This document shows, piece after piece, positions 1-7,998 of a DNA stretch of 64,000 bases (the first letter of the stretch is position 1; every line of letters begins with the position of its first letter). Origin of the DNA: an uncultured Prevotellaceae bacterium (lineage in GTDB: Bacteria > Bacteroidota > Bacteroidia > Bacteroidales > Bacteroidaceae); the NCBI GenBank assembly GCA_937910905.1, contig CALEPV010000093.1:1-64000 (forward strand). Reading direction: 5' to 3'. The notes under the pieces are model-generated. The model did not search any database and was not told where the DNA came from. It saw only the letters and a list, made by a program, of their open reading frames with translations. The position numbers were made by a program, and so were the translations under genes.

Positions 1-1
1 T

Positions 2-45
2 AAAAAACATGCGCGTGTCATTTATTTAACACGCGCATGTTTTTT
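2..45. terminator. Bidirectional intrinsic terminator
   Basis: Positions 2-18 and 29-45 are perfect inverted complements over 17 bases around a 10-base AT-rich loop (catttattta). The outer part of each arm is a run of six A or T, so the hairpin would end in a U-tract in either direction. It probably ends the gene to the left of the window and insulates pgi. Confidence 0.85.
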
Positions 46-125
46 GTGCGACATCGCGGTGAACACCTCGCAATGCCGCATTGCAAGCGGCTTTGCAGCG
101 TGTCGCGAACTTTTTGCATTAATTG

Positions 126-156
126 TTGCCTATGCAGCAGAAAGGTACTATCTTTG
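126..156 (+). promoter_or_regulatory. Sigma-ABfr-type promoter of pgi
   Basis: A -33 TTG at 126-128 is followed after exactly 20 bases by TATCTTTG (149-156), which matches the Bacteroidetes -7 consensus TAnnTTTG. The predicted transcript starts about 25-30 bases before the pgi ATG at 190. Confidence 0.7.
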
Positions 157-189
157 CGAATCGAAACATAAACCTAATAAATACACAAT

Positions 190-1530
190 ATGTTGAAACT
201 TGATTTGACTAAGGCCGCTGCTGTGGTCAGCGCAGCAGACATCGCCGCCTACGAGAGCCGCATTGCCGATGCTCAGAAGGCTTTGGAGAATGGCACATGT
301 GCCGGAAACGATTTCCTCGGCTGGCTGCACCTGCCGTCGAGCATCACCCCTGAGTTCATCGCAGAAATCTGCGCCACAGCCGAGGTGCTGCGCAAGGAGT
401 GCGACGCCGTAGTGGTGGCTGGCATCGGTGGTTCATACCTGGGTGCCAAGGCCGTTATCGAGGCTCTGCAGAACAGCTTCCAGTGGCTCGTGAACGACGG
501 CAAGAACCCCACCATCCTCTTCGCCGGCAACAACATCGGCGAGGACTATCTGTACGAACTGACACAGTACCTGAGCGACAAGCGCTTCGGTGTAATCAAC
601 ATCTCAAAGAGCGGCACAACAACCGAGACCGCACTGGCATTCCGTCTGCTGAAGAAGCAGTGCGAGCAGCAGCGCGGCAAGGAGGTGGCACGCAAGGTCA
701 TCGTGGCCATCACCGATGCCAAGCGCGGCGCTGCCCGCACATGTGCCGACAAGGAGGGCTACAAGAGCTTCATCATACCCGACAACGTGGGCGGCCGCTT
801 CTCAGTACTGACCCCCGTAGGCCTGCTGCCTATCGCCGTTGCCGGCTTCGACATCGCACAGCTCGTGAAGGGTGCACAGGACATGGAACAGGCCACTGCC
901 GCCACCGTTTCCTTCGCCGAGAACCCCGCTGCGCAGTACGCCGCCGCACGCTATGCACTCTACACCGCAGGCAAGAAGATAGAGATTCTGGTCAACTACC
1001 AGCCCAAGCTGCACTTCGTATCCGAATGGTGGAAGCAGCTCTTCGGCGAGAGCGAGGGCAAGGACGGCAAGGGCATCTATCCCGCCAGCGTGGACTTCAC
1101 CACCGACCTGCACTCCATGGGACAGTGGATCCAGCAGGGCGAGCGCACCATCTTCGAAACCGTGATCAGCGTGGAGCAGCCCGAGCATCAGCTCCTCTTC
1201 CCAAACGACGACGAGAACCTCGACGGCCTGAATTTCCTGGCTGGCAAGCGCGTGGACGAGGTCAACAAGATGGCTGAGCTCGGCACACAGATTGCCCACG
1301 TGGACGGTGGTGTGCCCAACCTCCGCATCAGCATCTCACGCCTTGACGCCTACCACCTCGGACAGCTCATCTACTTCTTCGAGCGCGCATGTGGCCTGCA
1401 CTGCCAGCTGCTGGATGTCAACGCATTCAACCAGCCCGGCGTAGAAGCCTACAAGAAGAACATGTTCGCTCTGCTCGGCAAGCCTGGCTACGAGAAGGAG
1501 ACCGAGGAGATTCGGAAGAGATTAGAGTAA
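190..1530 (+). CDS. pgi: Glucose-6-phosphate isomerase
   Basis: Interconverts glucose 6-phosphate and fructose 6-phosphate in cytosolic glycolysis and gluconeogenesis. The 446-residue length fits the short bacterial form. The N-terminal sugar-phosphate site [11 protein letters not shown] lies near residue 78, and the SIS-type loop [14 protein letters not shown] near residue 138 is the classic phosphate-binding motif. A later segment containing [18 protein letters not shown] carries the conserved catalytic-glutamate region. The ATG at 190 sits just downstream of a clear promoter. The stop codon overlaps the start of the following HAD phosphatase by one base, so the two genes are co-transcribed and probably translationally coupled. 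I see nothing unusual in the sequence, and the identification is secure. Confidence 0.96.
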   Translation: MLKLDLTKAAAVVSAADIAAYESRIADAQKALENGTCAGNDFLGWLHLPSSITPEFIAEICATAEVLRKECDAVVVAGIGGSYLGAKAVIEALQNSFQWLVNDGKNPTILFAGNNIGEDYLYELTQYLSDKRFGVINISKSGTTTETALAFRLLKKQCEQQRGKEVARKVIVAITDAKRGAARTCADKEGYKSFIIPDNVGGRFSVLTPVGLLPIAVAGFDIAQLVKGAQDMEQATAATVSFAENPAAQYAAARYALYTAGKKIEILVNYQPKLHFVSEWWKQLFGESEGKDGKGIYPASVDFTTDLHSMGQWIQQGERTIFETVISVEQPEHQLLFPNDDENLDGLNFLAGKRVDEVNKMAELGTQIAHVDGGVPNLRISISRLDAYHLGQLIYFFERACGLHCQLLDVNAFNQPGVEAYKKNMFALLGKPGYEKETEEIRKRLE

Positions 1531-2204
1531 TGCTCCAAGCAGTTCTATTCGATATGGACGGCGTGCTGTTTGACAGTATGCCGGGTCATGCTGTCGCATG
1601 GGTTAAAGCCATGCGACAGTATGGTCTTGAGATGCAGCCCGAGGAGGTCTATCAGAACGAAGGCCGCACAGGAGCATCCACCATCAACATCCTCACCCAG
1701 CGCACTTGGCACCGTGCTGCCACCGACGAGGAGGTGCAGCAAATCTATGCAGCCAAGTGCGTCTATTTCAACGAATACCTTGCCCAGCACGGCGATGCAC
1801 CGGCTATGCCCGGTGCTGCCGAAGTGCTGGCCGAGGTTAGGCGACGCAACCTGCGTCCCGTGCTGGTCACCGGTTCAGCACAGGAATCGCTGCTCGGCAG
1901 GCTCAATCAGGCCTACCCGGGCACCTTCACTCCGAAGTACATGGTCACAGCCAACGATGTGCGCTACGGCAAGCCCAACCCTGAGCCTTACCTCATGGGA
2001 CTCCAGAAAGCCGGCGTGCAGGCCGACGAAGCCATTGTCGTAGAGAACGCCCCGCTCGGTGTGCAGGCTGCCCATGCTGCCGGCATCTACACCATAGCCG
2101 TCAACACCGGCCCCCTGTCTGCCGACGCCCTCATCGAAGCCGGCGCCAATGTGGTGTTCAGCTCGATGCACGGCCTGGCCCGGTTGCTCAATGCGCTGCA
2201 ATAA
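1530..2204 (+). CDS. HAD-family sugar-phosphate phosphatase or beta-phosphoglucomutase-like protein
   Basis: This is a 224-residue haloacid-dehalogenase protein. Motif I is LFDMDGVLFDS, with nucleophile Asp8 and acid Asp10. Motif II lies in VLVTGSAQ, the motif III Lys in RYGKPNPEPYLMG, and the acidic motif IV in VVENAPLGVQAA. The helical cap between residues 15 and 95 gives the PGMB/phosphatase subclass. The start at 1530 (TAATG overlap with pgi) is chosen over an upstream in-frame Met, because upstream of 1530 the frame only shadows pgi and motif I normally lies within ten residues of the N-terminus. Coupling to pgi suggests a hexose- or sugar-phosphate substrate, but the sequence does not define it. 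Confidence 0.88.
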   Translation: MLQAVLFDMDGVLFDSMPGHAVAWVKAMRQYGLEMQPEEVYQNEGRTGASTINILTQRTWHRAATDEEVQQIYAAKCVYFNEYLAQHGDAPAMPGAAEVLAEVRRRNLRPVLVTGSAQESLLGRLNQAYPGTFTPKYMVTANDVRYGKPNPEPYLMGLQKAGVQADEAIVVENAPLGVQAAHAAGIYTIAVNTGPLSADALIEAGANVVFSSMHGLARLLNALQ

Positions 2205-2211
2205 GTGATGA

Positions 2212-2414
2212 TTAAACCCAAATCGGTCATTAGGATTTATGTCAGATTGGTATTTGTTTCGAGCAGATTGGCTGCATCACTGGCGAAGGCGTAGCGGGCT
2301 ACGTCAAGACAGGGATGTGGACAAGATGCCGAAAGAAATGCTGATATGGCATGAATAGACTTATAATAGGCGATATTATAACGAATAGTTGGTCTAATGA
2401 CCGATTTGGGTTAA
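2212..2414. repeat. Dispersed palindromic element, type A copy 1
   Basis: A 203-bp element bounded by inverted repeats: ACCCAAATCGGTCATTAG on the left and its complement ending at 2414. The arms pair imperfectly along much of their length (for example ATTTGTTTCG on the left against the complement of CGAAAGAAAT on the right). The centre is the hairpin CGTAGC-GG-GCTACG. The copy at 63731-63933 is identical base for base, and that at 13302-13503 has diverged. The element begins 7 bases after the HAD stop codon, next to a TAAGTGATGATTAA end motif. Confidence 0.9.
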
Positions 2415-2581
2415 ATAATACGTTGGAACGATTTGACTCATATTTTTGAGCTTATTTGTCTGCACGAAGAAGGAGCGTAGCGGGCTACGTGACTGATGAA
2501 TGGAGGCAATGAAGCCAAAAAGATGAGTGCTAATCCTTTCCCATAAAATCGTACCAAGTTATTTTTTAACCATCACTAAAT
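2415..2581. repeat. Dispersed palindromic element, type B copy 1
   Basis: This element directly abuts the type A copy and ends in TTAACCATCACTAAA, the complement of the end motif left of element A, so A and B together lie inside one pair of outer ends. The inner arms (TTGGAACGATTT on the left, AAATCGTACCAA on the right) pair. The centre again carries CGTAGC-GG-GCTACG. A second B copy in the opposite orientation lies at 29730-29909. Together with element A it fills the gene-free stretch 2205-2642. Confidence 0.85.
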
Positions 2582-2642
2582 AACTGCCTTCGCCCCAGAA
2601 TACTTGTACAAGCTGCCTGCTCCGCAGCAAGACTCTCACACA

Positions 2643-3611
2643 TTAATGTATCAGCCAAGCGAGGTAGGCGATGTAGACGGTGACCATGAGGTAACCTTCC
2701 CAGCGTGAGAGCTTGTAACTGCTGCGGGCGAAGAGCCAGAAGAGGAGGCTGCTGGCTATAAGCATTCCGAAGTCGATGGGCGTGAGACCTATGACGGCTA
2801 GCGGTGTGATGCACGAGCAGGCACCGAGAATCCAGAAGATATTGAAGAGATTGCTGCCCACCACATTGCCTATGGCTAGTGCGCTCTGCCCCTTGCGGGC
2901 TGCCACGATACTGGTGGCGAGCTCTGGCAGCGATGTGCCGCCAGCCACGAGTGTGAGACCTATCACGGCTTCGCTCACGCCTGCTTCGCGTGCTACACCA
3001 CTGGCGCCCTCCACGAAGAGCTGTCCACCGCCTATCAGTCCGCCCAGACCCAGCACGATGTATATAGCTATACGTGTGGCCGACATGGGCTGTGTGCTCT
3101 GCGCATCAGCGTCAGCCTCAGCGGGCTTATCCTTCTGCGCGAGACTGAAGGTGTAGGCCATAAAGATAGCAAAGAAGCCGAGTAGCGCAATACCGTCGCC
3201 ACGAGTCAGGATGCGCGTTGAGCCACCCGACATTACATCGTCTAGTGCGAGGGCAGCAAGCACTACACTGGCCATGATGCAGAGCGGAATATCCTTGTTC
3301 ACCGTAGTGCGCGAGATGGCAATGGGGCACACAGCAGCCGACACACCTGCGATAACGAGGGTGTTGAACACATTGCTGCCCACGATGTTGGACACGCTGA
3401 GGGCTGTGGCAGCATCATCGCTGCCCACTGCGGCCAACAGGCTGACAATGAACTCAGGCAGCGATGTACCGAAGGCCACTACTGTTAGGCCTATAACCAT
3501 CTCCGACATACCGGCACGTGCGGCGAGACCAACGGAGCCATCTGTGAGCTTGTCGGCTCCCAAGAGCACCAAAGCCGCTCCAATGATAGCATAAACAAGA
3601 TATAACAGCAT
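2643..3611 (-). CDS. Calcium/sodium antiporter (CaCA family, YrbG type)
   Basis: Inner-membrane cation exchanger of 322 residues. Two homologous halves are visible, each with the alpha-repeat signature: GLTVVAFGTSLPEFIVSL with SNIVGSNVFNTL in the first, and GLTLVAGGTSLPELATSI with GNVVGSNLFNIF in the second. The acidic residues in GTSLPE are the family's ion ligands. About ten hydrophobic segments are present, with a charged cytosolic loop between the halves (QKDKPAEADADAQ). The start at 3611 is preferred over an upstream Met at 3674, because the first helix begins MLLYLVYAIIGAALVLLG and a CAAAGGTA (-7 box on this strand) lies at 3663-3670, inside the longer frame. Confidence 0.9.
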   Translation of the reverse strand: MLLYLVYAIIGAALVLLGADKLTDGSVGLAARAGMSEMVIGLTVVAFGTSLPEFIVSLLAAVGSDDAATALSVSNIVGSNVFNTLVIAGVSAAVCPIAISRTTVNKDIPLCIMASVVLAALALDDVMSGGSTRILTRGDGIALLGFFAIFMAYTFSLAQKDKPAEADADAQSTQPMSATRIAIYIVLGLGGLIGGGQLFVEGASGVAREAGVSEAVIGLTLVAGGTSLPELATSIVAARKGQSALAIGNVVGSNLFNIFWILGACSCITPLAVIGLTPIDFGMLIASSLLFWLFARSSYKLSRWEGYLMVTVYIAYLAWLIH

Positions 3612-3713
3612 CGTGGTTATGAGGTTGTGAGCTTGTCGTAAACTCCATGATAAAATGCGGCGCAAAGGTATCATTTATCTCGGAGAATACGCCACAATGT
3701 GGAAACTTTATAA

Positions 3714-3721
3714 TAACTTTG
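3714..3721 (+). promoter_or_regulatory. -7 box for the small Cys protein gene
   Basis: TAACTTTG matches the Bacteroidetes -7 consensus 78 bases before the ATG at 3799. I saw no good -33 match. It supports the short downstream frame as a real gene. Confidence 0.45.
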
Positions 3722-3798
3722 TGCGCCGCAAGACGATGACTGATGCATCGTTGCAGGCGCAAAGACTATAACACTGACAGCATAAAGCACACTATCAG

Positions 3799-4005
3799 AT
3801 GGCATCAAAGAGCAAGGACGATATATTTGTGAAGTGCATCTCGTGCACCCACGCCTCCTATATGCAATGGTTTGAGAATCCGATCATTGCCGATTGTCAC
3901 GTACTGCACGAGCGCATGGTGGCCGAGTCGAAACGTGTGTGCAAGCTGTACAACAAGTCTGGCAACACGAACCCTGAAGTGACGCATTACGACAGCTACC
4001 AGTAA
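3799..4005 (+). CDS. Small cysteine-containing conserved-looking protein
   Basis: A 68-residue protein that I do not recognise. It is hydrophilic and has no signal peptide. Four Cys residues are spaced as C13-x2-C16-x16-C33-x14-C48, with histidines at 18, 34 and 37, a pattern compatible with a small metal-binding fold. It is transcribed away from the antiporter, with a -7 box at 3714-3721, and its stop codon lies immediately before the end of the convergent WalJ-like gene. A shorter frame on the opposite strand covers the same bases, but only the plus strand has a promoter-like box. It is probably a real small protein of unknown function. Confidence 0.6.
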   Translation: MASKSKDDIFVKCISCTHASYMQWFENPIIADCHVLHERMVAESKRVCKLYNKSGNTNPEVTHYDSYQ

Positions 4006-4833
4006 TCACATGTCAAGCAGCAGTTGCTCGTTGTGCAGCTCGTAGATCTGCGACGGCACTCTGCGCTTCAGCACATCGAGCTGGAAGTCCACACCTGCCA
4101 CTATACCGAGGCTGCGCAGATAGGCATCGACCGTCTTGCGAGCCAGCTCAGGGTGATTGTTCTCTTCGCTGAGGTGGCACAGCCAGACGTGCTTCAAGTT
4201 CGGACCGGCCGATTCGCCCAGCACCTGAGCTGCCTCATTGTTGCTCAGATGGCCCATAGGACCGGAAATGCGATCCTTCAAGTAGGCAGGATAAGGGCCT
4301 TCCATGAGCATCTCCTTGTCGTGGTTGCTCTCCAGCACCAGATAGTTGGCAGCCTCCACCTCCGAGCGCACACGCTCCGTGATGTGACCGACATCAGTCA
4401 TCAGGCAGAACGTTATGCCCTTGGCCTCAACATGATAGCCCACACAGTCGGTGCTGTCGTGAGGTATGTCGAATGGTGTCACATTAAAGTCGCCAACCGT
4501 GAACTTCGCATCCTTCTCTATGTAGCGTTGATGCTCCTCGTGCACCTTGGGGCTTACACAATAGTTCTTGTTGATGCCCTCGTGCACGGCACGCGTTGCA
4601 TAGATGGGGATATTGAAGTCGGCAGCCAGCTTGCCCACCGACTTGATGTGGTCGGCATGATCGTGCGTCACCAGCACAGCCAGCACATTGTGGAACGACA
4701 GTCCGTAGGCCTGGAAGTGACGCTTAATGGTGCGCATACCCAAGCCGGCATCTATTATGATACAGCCATGCTCGGTCCAAAGGCAATAGCAATTGCCGCT
4801 GCTTCCGCTACCAAGACATAGAAACTTGAACAT
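4006..4833 (-). CDS. MBL-fold metallohydrolase, WalJ/YycJ-like
   Basis: A 275-residue cytosolic metallo-beta-lactamase-fold protein. The N-terminal beta-strand FLCLGSGSSGNCY, the zinc motif THDHADH near residue 60, the distal ligands in MTDVGH, and CHLSEENNHPE near the C-terminus give a complete two-metal site. These features match the YycJ/WalJ group, whose characterised members act on DNA 5' ends and in cell-wall regulation; which role applies here cannot be read from sequence. The gene is monocistronic, with a well-formed promoter at 4864-4894. Confidence 0.85.
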   Translation of the reverse strand: MFKFLCLGSGSSGNCYCLWTEHGCIIIDAGLGMRTIKRHFQAYGLSFHNVLAVLVTHDHADHIKSVGKLAADFNIPIYATRAVHEGINKNYCVSPKVHEEHQRYIEKDAKFTVGDFNVTPFDIPHDSTDCVGYHVEAKGITFCLMTDVGHITERVRSEVEAANYLVLESNHDKEMLMEGPYPAYLKDRISGPMGHLSNNEAAQVLGESAGPNLKHVWLCHLSEENNHPELARKTVDAYLRSLGIVAGVDFQLDVLKRRVPSQIYELHNEQLLLDM

Positions 4834-4863
4834 AATAGGCCTTTGTTAAATGTATATTCGCGA

Positions 4864-4894
4864 CAAAGATAATGCTATTTGCACAAACCTACAA
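4864..4894 (-). promoter_or_regulatory. Promoter of the WalJ-like gene
   Basis: Read on the minus strand: TTG (complement of 4892-4894), 20 bases, then TATCTTTG (complement of 4864-4871). This fits the Bacteroidetes consensus, about 30 bases upstream of the start codon. Confidence 0.65.
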
Positions 4895-4956
4895 TTTCGC
4901 GGCCTATTCTTTTTGGACTTTTAACAACACCCCCGACTCACGGCCGCATCACCACG

Positions 4957-7248
4957 CTAGTACGGCAGACCCACCGCAAAGTGCAGATGGAAGTCGCGCT
5001 TGAAGTCGGGATGCGCTATCGGATAGTGGCGCTTGCCCGATGAATAGGCGGGATCAATGGCCTTCATGCCTGCGTCCAGACGGATGATGAAGTACCCGAA
5101 GTTGAGCCTTATGCCCAAGCCATAGGCCATCGCTATCTGCTTCCAGAACTTGTCGAAACGGAACTGACCGCCGGGCTGCTCCTCGTAGTCGCGCAGCGTC
5201 CACACATTGCCGGCATCCACGAATGCCGCTCCATCCAGCTTCCAGAACAGGTGTGTACGCCACTCGGCACTGGCATCCAGCCTCATGTCGCCCGTCTGAT
5301 GAATGAAGTCTATGCGCCCGTCGGTGCCGGAGAACGAGCCCGGTCCTAGCCCTCTGACAGCCCATCCCCTGACACTGTTGGCACCGCCGGAGAAGTATCG
5401 TTTCTCGTAAGGCAGTATGCCTGAGTTGCCGTAGGGAACAGCCACACCACCGGCCAGATGCACGGCAGCCGAATTGCGGTCGTCTATACGGAAGCTCTTA
5501 GCAAAGTCCACATCCAGCTTGGCGTACTGCGCGTATGCTATATTAAATAAGGTATAGGCATCAAGCTGTTCGGAGTGTTGCGCCTTGAGCAGGCCGGACA
5601 GTCCACGCAGCAGGTTGCCTGCCGTCTCGGCACCGATGCGCAAACTGTAGGCATTACGACCGTAGCTGGTCTGTTCTGTCTGCGTCAGGTTGGTGATGCG
5701 GAACGTGTAACCCCAGCGCATGATGAATAGGTTCTCGTAGTTGAAGCGCAGTATGGCGTTGCGACTGCTCACATCCGTTAGGTACTCGCGCCTGAATGTC
5801 TCCGAGATCCAGGGCATGAACACGTAGTCCAGGTCCACGAGGTCGATGCTGTGCCGCACCCGACCGGCGCGCGAGTTCAGACGGTAACGCCATGCTGCGG
5901 TGAGCACACGGCGGTGGAACTCCGGGCGGTCCTGCGAGTCGTACATCACAGCGGCTATGCTCTGCGCACGCTGCCTGTGACGCAGCTGGCGGCTCACAAA
6001 TGGGAATATGAGCTCCGGAAACGACAGCTCCGACTCGACACTGTACTCTATGTAGTTGTCCTCATTGTAGCCCTCCAGTCCGTGTATGGCCTCGTACGCA
6101 CCCCTGAGGGTCACGTCGAGCGACGCCGACCTGCGGAACAGGTTGCGGTTCAGATAGCCCATGCTGATGGCAGCACCAAAGTCGCCGGCCGAGTTGGTGC
6201 CCTCCAGCTCCAGCGTCGTGCTGCGACGCTTGGCCATCACCAGATTGACTGCAGCATCCAGCGTGTCGGGGGCAGTGGCCGACGGGGTGAATGTAACGTT
6301 GGCACCCACCACGGCCGAGAGGCTCGACAGATTGCTATAGGTGACCTGGGCATCGCGCTCGCGATACACGTTGCCTGCGGCCAGCTCGCTCTTGTTGCGC
6401 AGGAACGAGATGCTCAGCGGCGAGGCGTCGCTCTCTGCCGCAATGCTGTCGGCACGATAGCTTACGCTGCCTATGTAGTACTTCGGGTGCGGACGCAGGC
6501 TGTCCTGCAGCGTGGGCCGGTACAGCAGCACGCTCATGGTCAGCCCCACGCTGTGGTCGCCCCGGGTGGTGTCGGCTTCGAAGCTGATGTAGCTCTTGTT
6601 GAAGAGGTAGTAGCCCTCGTTCTGGAATATGGAACTGATGCGCGAGCGCTCCGACGCCAGCACGTTCACATCGAAGGGCATCCCCCCGTGCAGTATATCC
6701 GTAGCCTCCTCGCGCTTGAGTAGTGAGTCGAGCGCCGGGTCAGCTATCTGGAATGCCATGCTGTCTACGTAGTAGCGTTCGCCGGTGTGTATGTCGTAGC
6801 TGATGTTGTTGTGGTGCTTGACGCGGTTCTCGCTGACACACACCTCGGCATCCAGATAGCCGAGATTGCGCACAGCAGCCTCGATGTCAGAGCGTGAGCG
6901 TTCTGTGAGCAGGCTGTCGAAGACCACCGGTGCCTGTCCTATGCGGCGGAAGAAGCGGTTGGTGCGGCTGGCACTGTCCGTGCCGCTGATACAATAAATG
7001 CCCAGTGGCACCTTGAATAGGCTGAACCACCTGGCATTGGGATGTTGACGGATGTACGTAGACAGCGGCGCTGTGGACAGCTGCCGATTGTCGGAACGAA
7101 TCTCTACGGAGTTGAGCAGCAACTGGTCATCGGTCAGGAACTTGTCCGACGAGCACGAAGCCGATACCAGCGTGACCAGCGCCGTGAGCACGACCAGCGT
7201 GGCTGATGTTATGAAGCTCAATGCCCGGCGCCGGAACTCAGCCAGCAT
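4957..7248 (-). CDS. BamA/TamA-family outer-membrane lipoprotein, proposed internal start
   Basis: This is the proposed separate translation of the Omp85 part, 763 residues from an ATG inside the last helix of the methyltransferase. The N-terminus MLAEFRRR followed by a hydrophobic stretch and SASC forms a lipoprotein signal, with Cys32 as the lipidated residue. A POTRA-like periplasmic region follows, then a 16-strand-type barrel with GGANSVRGWAVRGLGPG, the Omp85 strand/loop signature. It ends in ...AVGLPY, with an aromatic terminal residue as expected for BAM substrates. Lipidated TamA-like proteins of this kind are common in Bacteroidetes and are thought to help insert or export outer-membrane components. 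Family membership is firm; the internal start is inference. Confidence 0.75.
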   Translation of the reverse strand: MLAEFRRRALSFITSATLVVLTALVTLVSASCSSDKFLTDDQLLLNSVEIRSDNRQLSTAPLSTYIRQHPNARWFSLFKVPLGIYCISGTDSASRTNRFFRRIGQAPVVFDSLLTERSRSDIEAAVRNLGYLDAEVCVSENRVKHHNNISYDIHTGERYYVDSMAFQIADPALDSLLKREEATDILHGGMPFDVNVLASERSRISSIFQNEGYYLFNKSYISFEADTTRGDHSVGLTMSVLLYRPTLQDSLRPHPKYYIGSVSYRADSIAAESDASPLSISFLRNKSELAAGNVYRERDAQVTYSNLSSLSAVVGANVTFTPSATAPDTLDAAVNLVMAKRRSTTLELEGTNSAGDFGAAISMGYLNRNLFRRSASLDVTLRGAYEAIHGLEGYNEDNYIEYSVESELSFPELIFPFVSRQLRHRQRAQSIAAVMYDSQDRPEFHRRVLTAAWRYRLNSRAGRVRHSIDLVDLDYVFMPWISETFRREYLTDVSSRNAILRFNYENLFIMRWGYTFRITNLTQTEQTSYGRNAYSLRIGAETAGNLLRGLSGLLKAQHSEQLDAYTLFNIAYAQYAKLDVDFAKSFRIDDRNSAAVHLAGGVAVPYGNSGILPYEKRYFSGGANSVRGWAVRGLGPGSFSGTDGRIDFIHQTGDMRLDASAEWRTHLFWKLDGAAFVDAGNVWTLRDYEEQPGGQFRFDKFWKQIAMAYGLGIRLNFGYFIIRLDAGMKAIDPAYSSGKRHYPIAHPDFKRDFHLHFAVGLPY

Positions 7249-7998
7249 GATGCTGGTGGCGACACCCACGTTGAGGCTCTCCGTGGTGGCTGCCTGCGGC
7301 GGGTAGGACGGGATGAGTAGCTGATGGTTGCAGAGCGCGGCCACTTCGGAGCTCACGCCGTTGCCCTCGTTGCCCATCACTATGATGCCCCGCTCTGGTG
7401 TCAGGGCCGCATCGTAGAGCGAGTCGCCCTGCAGCGAAGTGCCATAGACGGGTGTGTCGGGCTGAAGGTCTCGCAGCAGCTGCGGCAGGTCTGTGTAGTG
7501 CACCGCGACCCTGGCCATACCGCCCATCGTGGCCTGCACCACCTTGGGGTTGTACACGTCTACAGTGTCGCGCGAGCAGATGATGTGATGCACACCGAAC
7601 CAGTCGGCAGCCCGTATGATGGTGCCCATGTTGCCTGGGTCCTGCACGCCGTCCAGCGCAATGCAGATGTCACAGCGGGCAGCATCGGCCAGCGCCGTGG
7701 CTGAATCATCGTGCGGCGGTATGGCAAACAGGGCCAGCACATCCTGCGGATGCTGCTGCAGGCTGATGCGTGCCAGCTCCTGGTCAGACACAATCTCGGC
7801 ACACAATCCATGCATGTCGGCCAGCCAATGGCTGTTGCCCGACCTCCACGACTCCTTGGCCCACAGGCGGCGACACTGCAGATGCTCCAGCAACTCACCC
7901 ACAAGCCTGTGCCCCTCGGCCACGAACAGACCGTGCTGTCGACGGCCCTTGACGGTGGCCAGTGAGCGTACCAGCTGAATGTCAGCTTTAGTCAACAT
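4957..7998 (-). CDS. SpoU/TrmH-family RNA 2'-O-methyltransferase, read through in frame into an Omp85 protein
   Basis: Residues 1-258 form a complete SPOUT RNA methyltransferase: an N-terminal substrate-binding domain (FVAEGHRLVGELL), then the knotted SAM domain with LDGVQDPGNMGTIIRAADWFG, GIIVMGNEGNGVS and a final helix around SLNVGVATSIMLAEF. Family members methylate rRNA or tRNA 2'-hydroxyls and normally stop just after this helix. Here no stop follows. The same 1013-codon frame runs directly into a lipoprotein signal peptide and an Omp85 barrel. A cytosolic enzyme fused ahead of an export signal is unlikely to be one functional product, so I expect either a separate internal start at 7248 or a lost stop codon. 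The start overlaps the end of the upstream Crp-like gene by 11 bases. Confidence 0.85.
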   Translation of the reverse strand: MLTKADIQLVRSLATVKGRRQHGLFVAEGHRLVGELLEHLQCRRLWAKESWRSGNSHWLADMHGLCAEIVSDQELARISLQQHPQDVLALFAIPPHDDSATALADAARCDICIALDGVQDPGNMGTIIRAADWFGVHHIICSRDTVDVYNPKVVQATMGGMARVAVHYTDLPQLLRDLQPDTPVYGTSLQGDSLYDAALTPERGIIVMGNEGNGVSSEVAALCNHQLLIPSYPPQAATTESLNVGVATSIMLAEFRRRALSFITSATLVVLTALVTLVSASCSSDKFLTDDQLLLNSVEIRSDNRQLSTAPLSTYIRQHPNARWFSLFKVPLGIYCISGTDSASRTNRFFRRIGQAPVVFDSLLTERSRSDIEAAVRNLGYLDAEVCVSENRVKHHNNISYDIHTGERYYVDSMAFQIADPALDSLLKREEATDILHGGMPFDVNVLASERSRISSIFQNEGYYLFNKSYISFEADTTRGDHSVGLTMSVLLYRPTLQDSLRPHPKYYIGSVSYRADSIAAESDASPLSISFLRNKSELAAGNVYRERDAQVTYSNLSSLSAVVGANVTFTPSATAPDTLDAAVNLVMAKRRSTTLELEGTNSAGDFGAAISMGYLNRNLFRRSASLDVTLRGAYEAIHGLEGYNEDNYIEYSVESELSFPELIFPFVSRQLRHRQRAQSIAAVMYDSQDRPEFHRRVLTAAWRYRLNSRAGRVRHSIDLVDLDYVFMPWISETFRREYLTDVSSRNAILRFNYENLFIMRWGYTFRITNLTQTEQTSYGRNAYSLRIGAETAGNLLRGLSGLLKAQHSEQLDAYTLFNIAYAQYAKLDVDFAKSFRIDDRNSAAVHLAGGVAVPYGNSGILPYEKRYFSGGANSVRGWAVRGLGPGSFSGTDGRIDFIHQTGDMRLDASAEWRTHLFWKLDGAAFVDAGNVWTLRDYEEQPGGQFRFDKFWKQIAMAYGLGIRLNFGYFIIRLDAGMKAIDPAYSSGKRHYPIAHPDFKRDFHLHFAVGLPY

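Noticed and set aside
2239..2358. A 39-codon frame inside type A elements (MSDWYLFRADWLHHW...)
   Set aside because: It is identical in copies 1 and 3 only because the DNA is identical. In copy 2 an in-frame TGA at 13374-13376 breaks it, so coding is not conserved.
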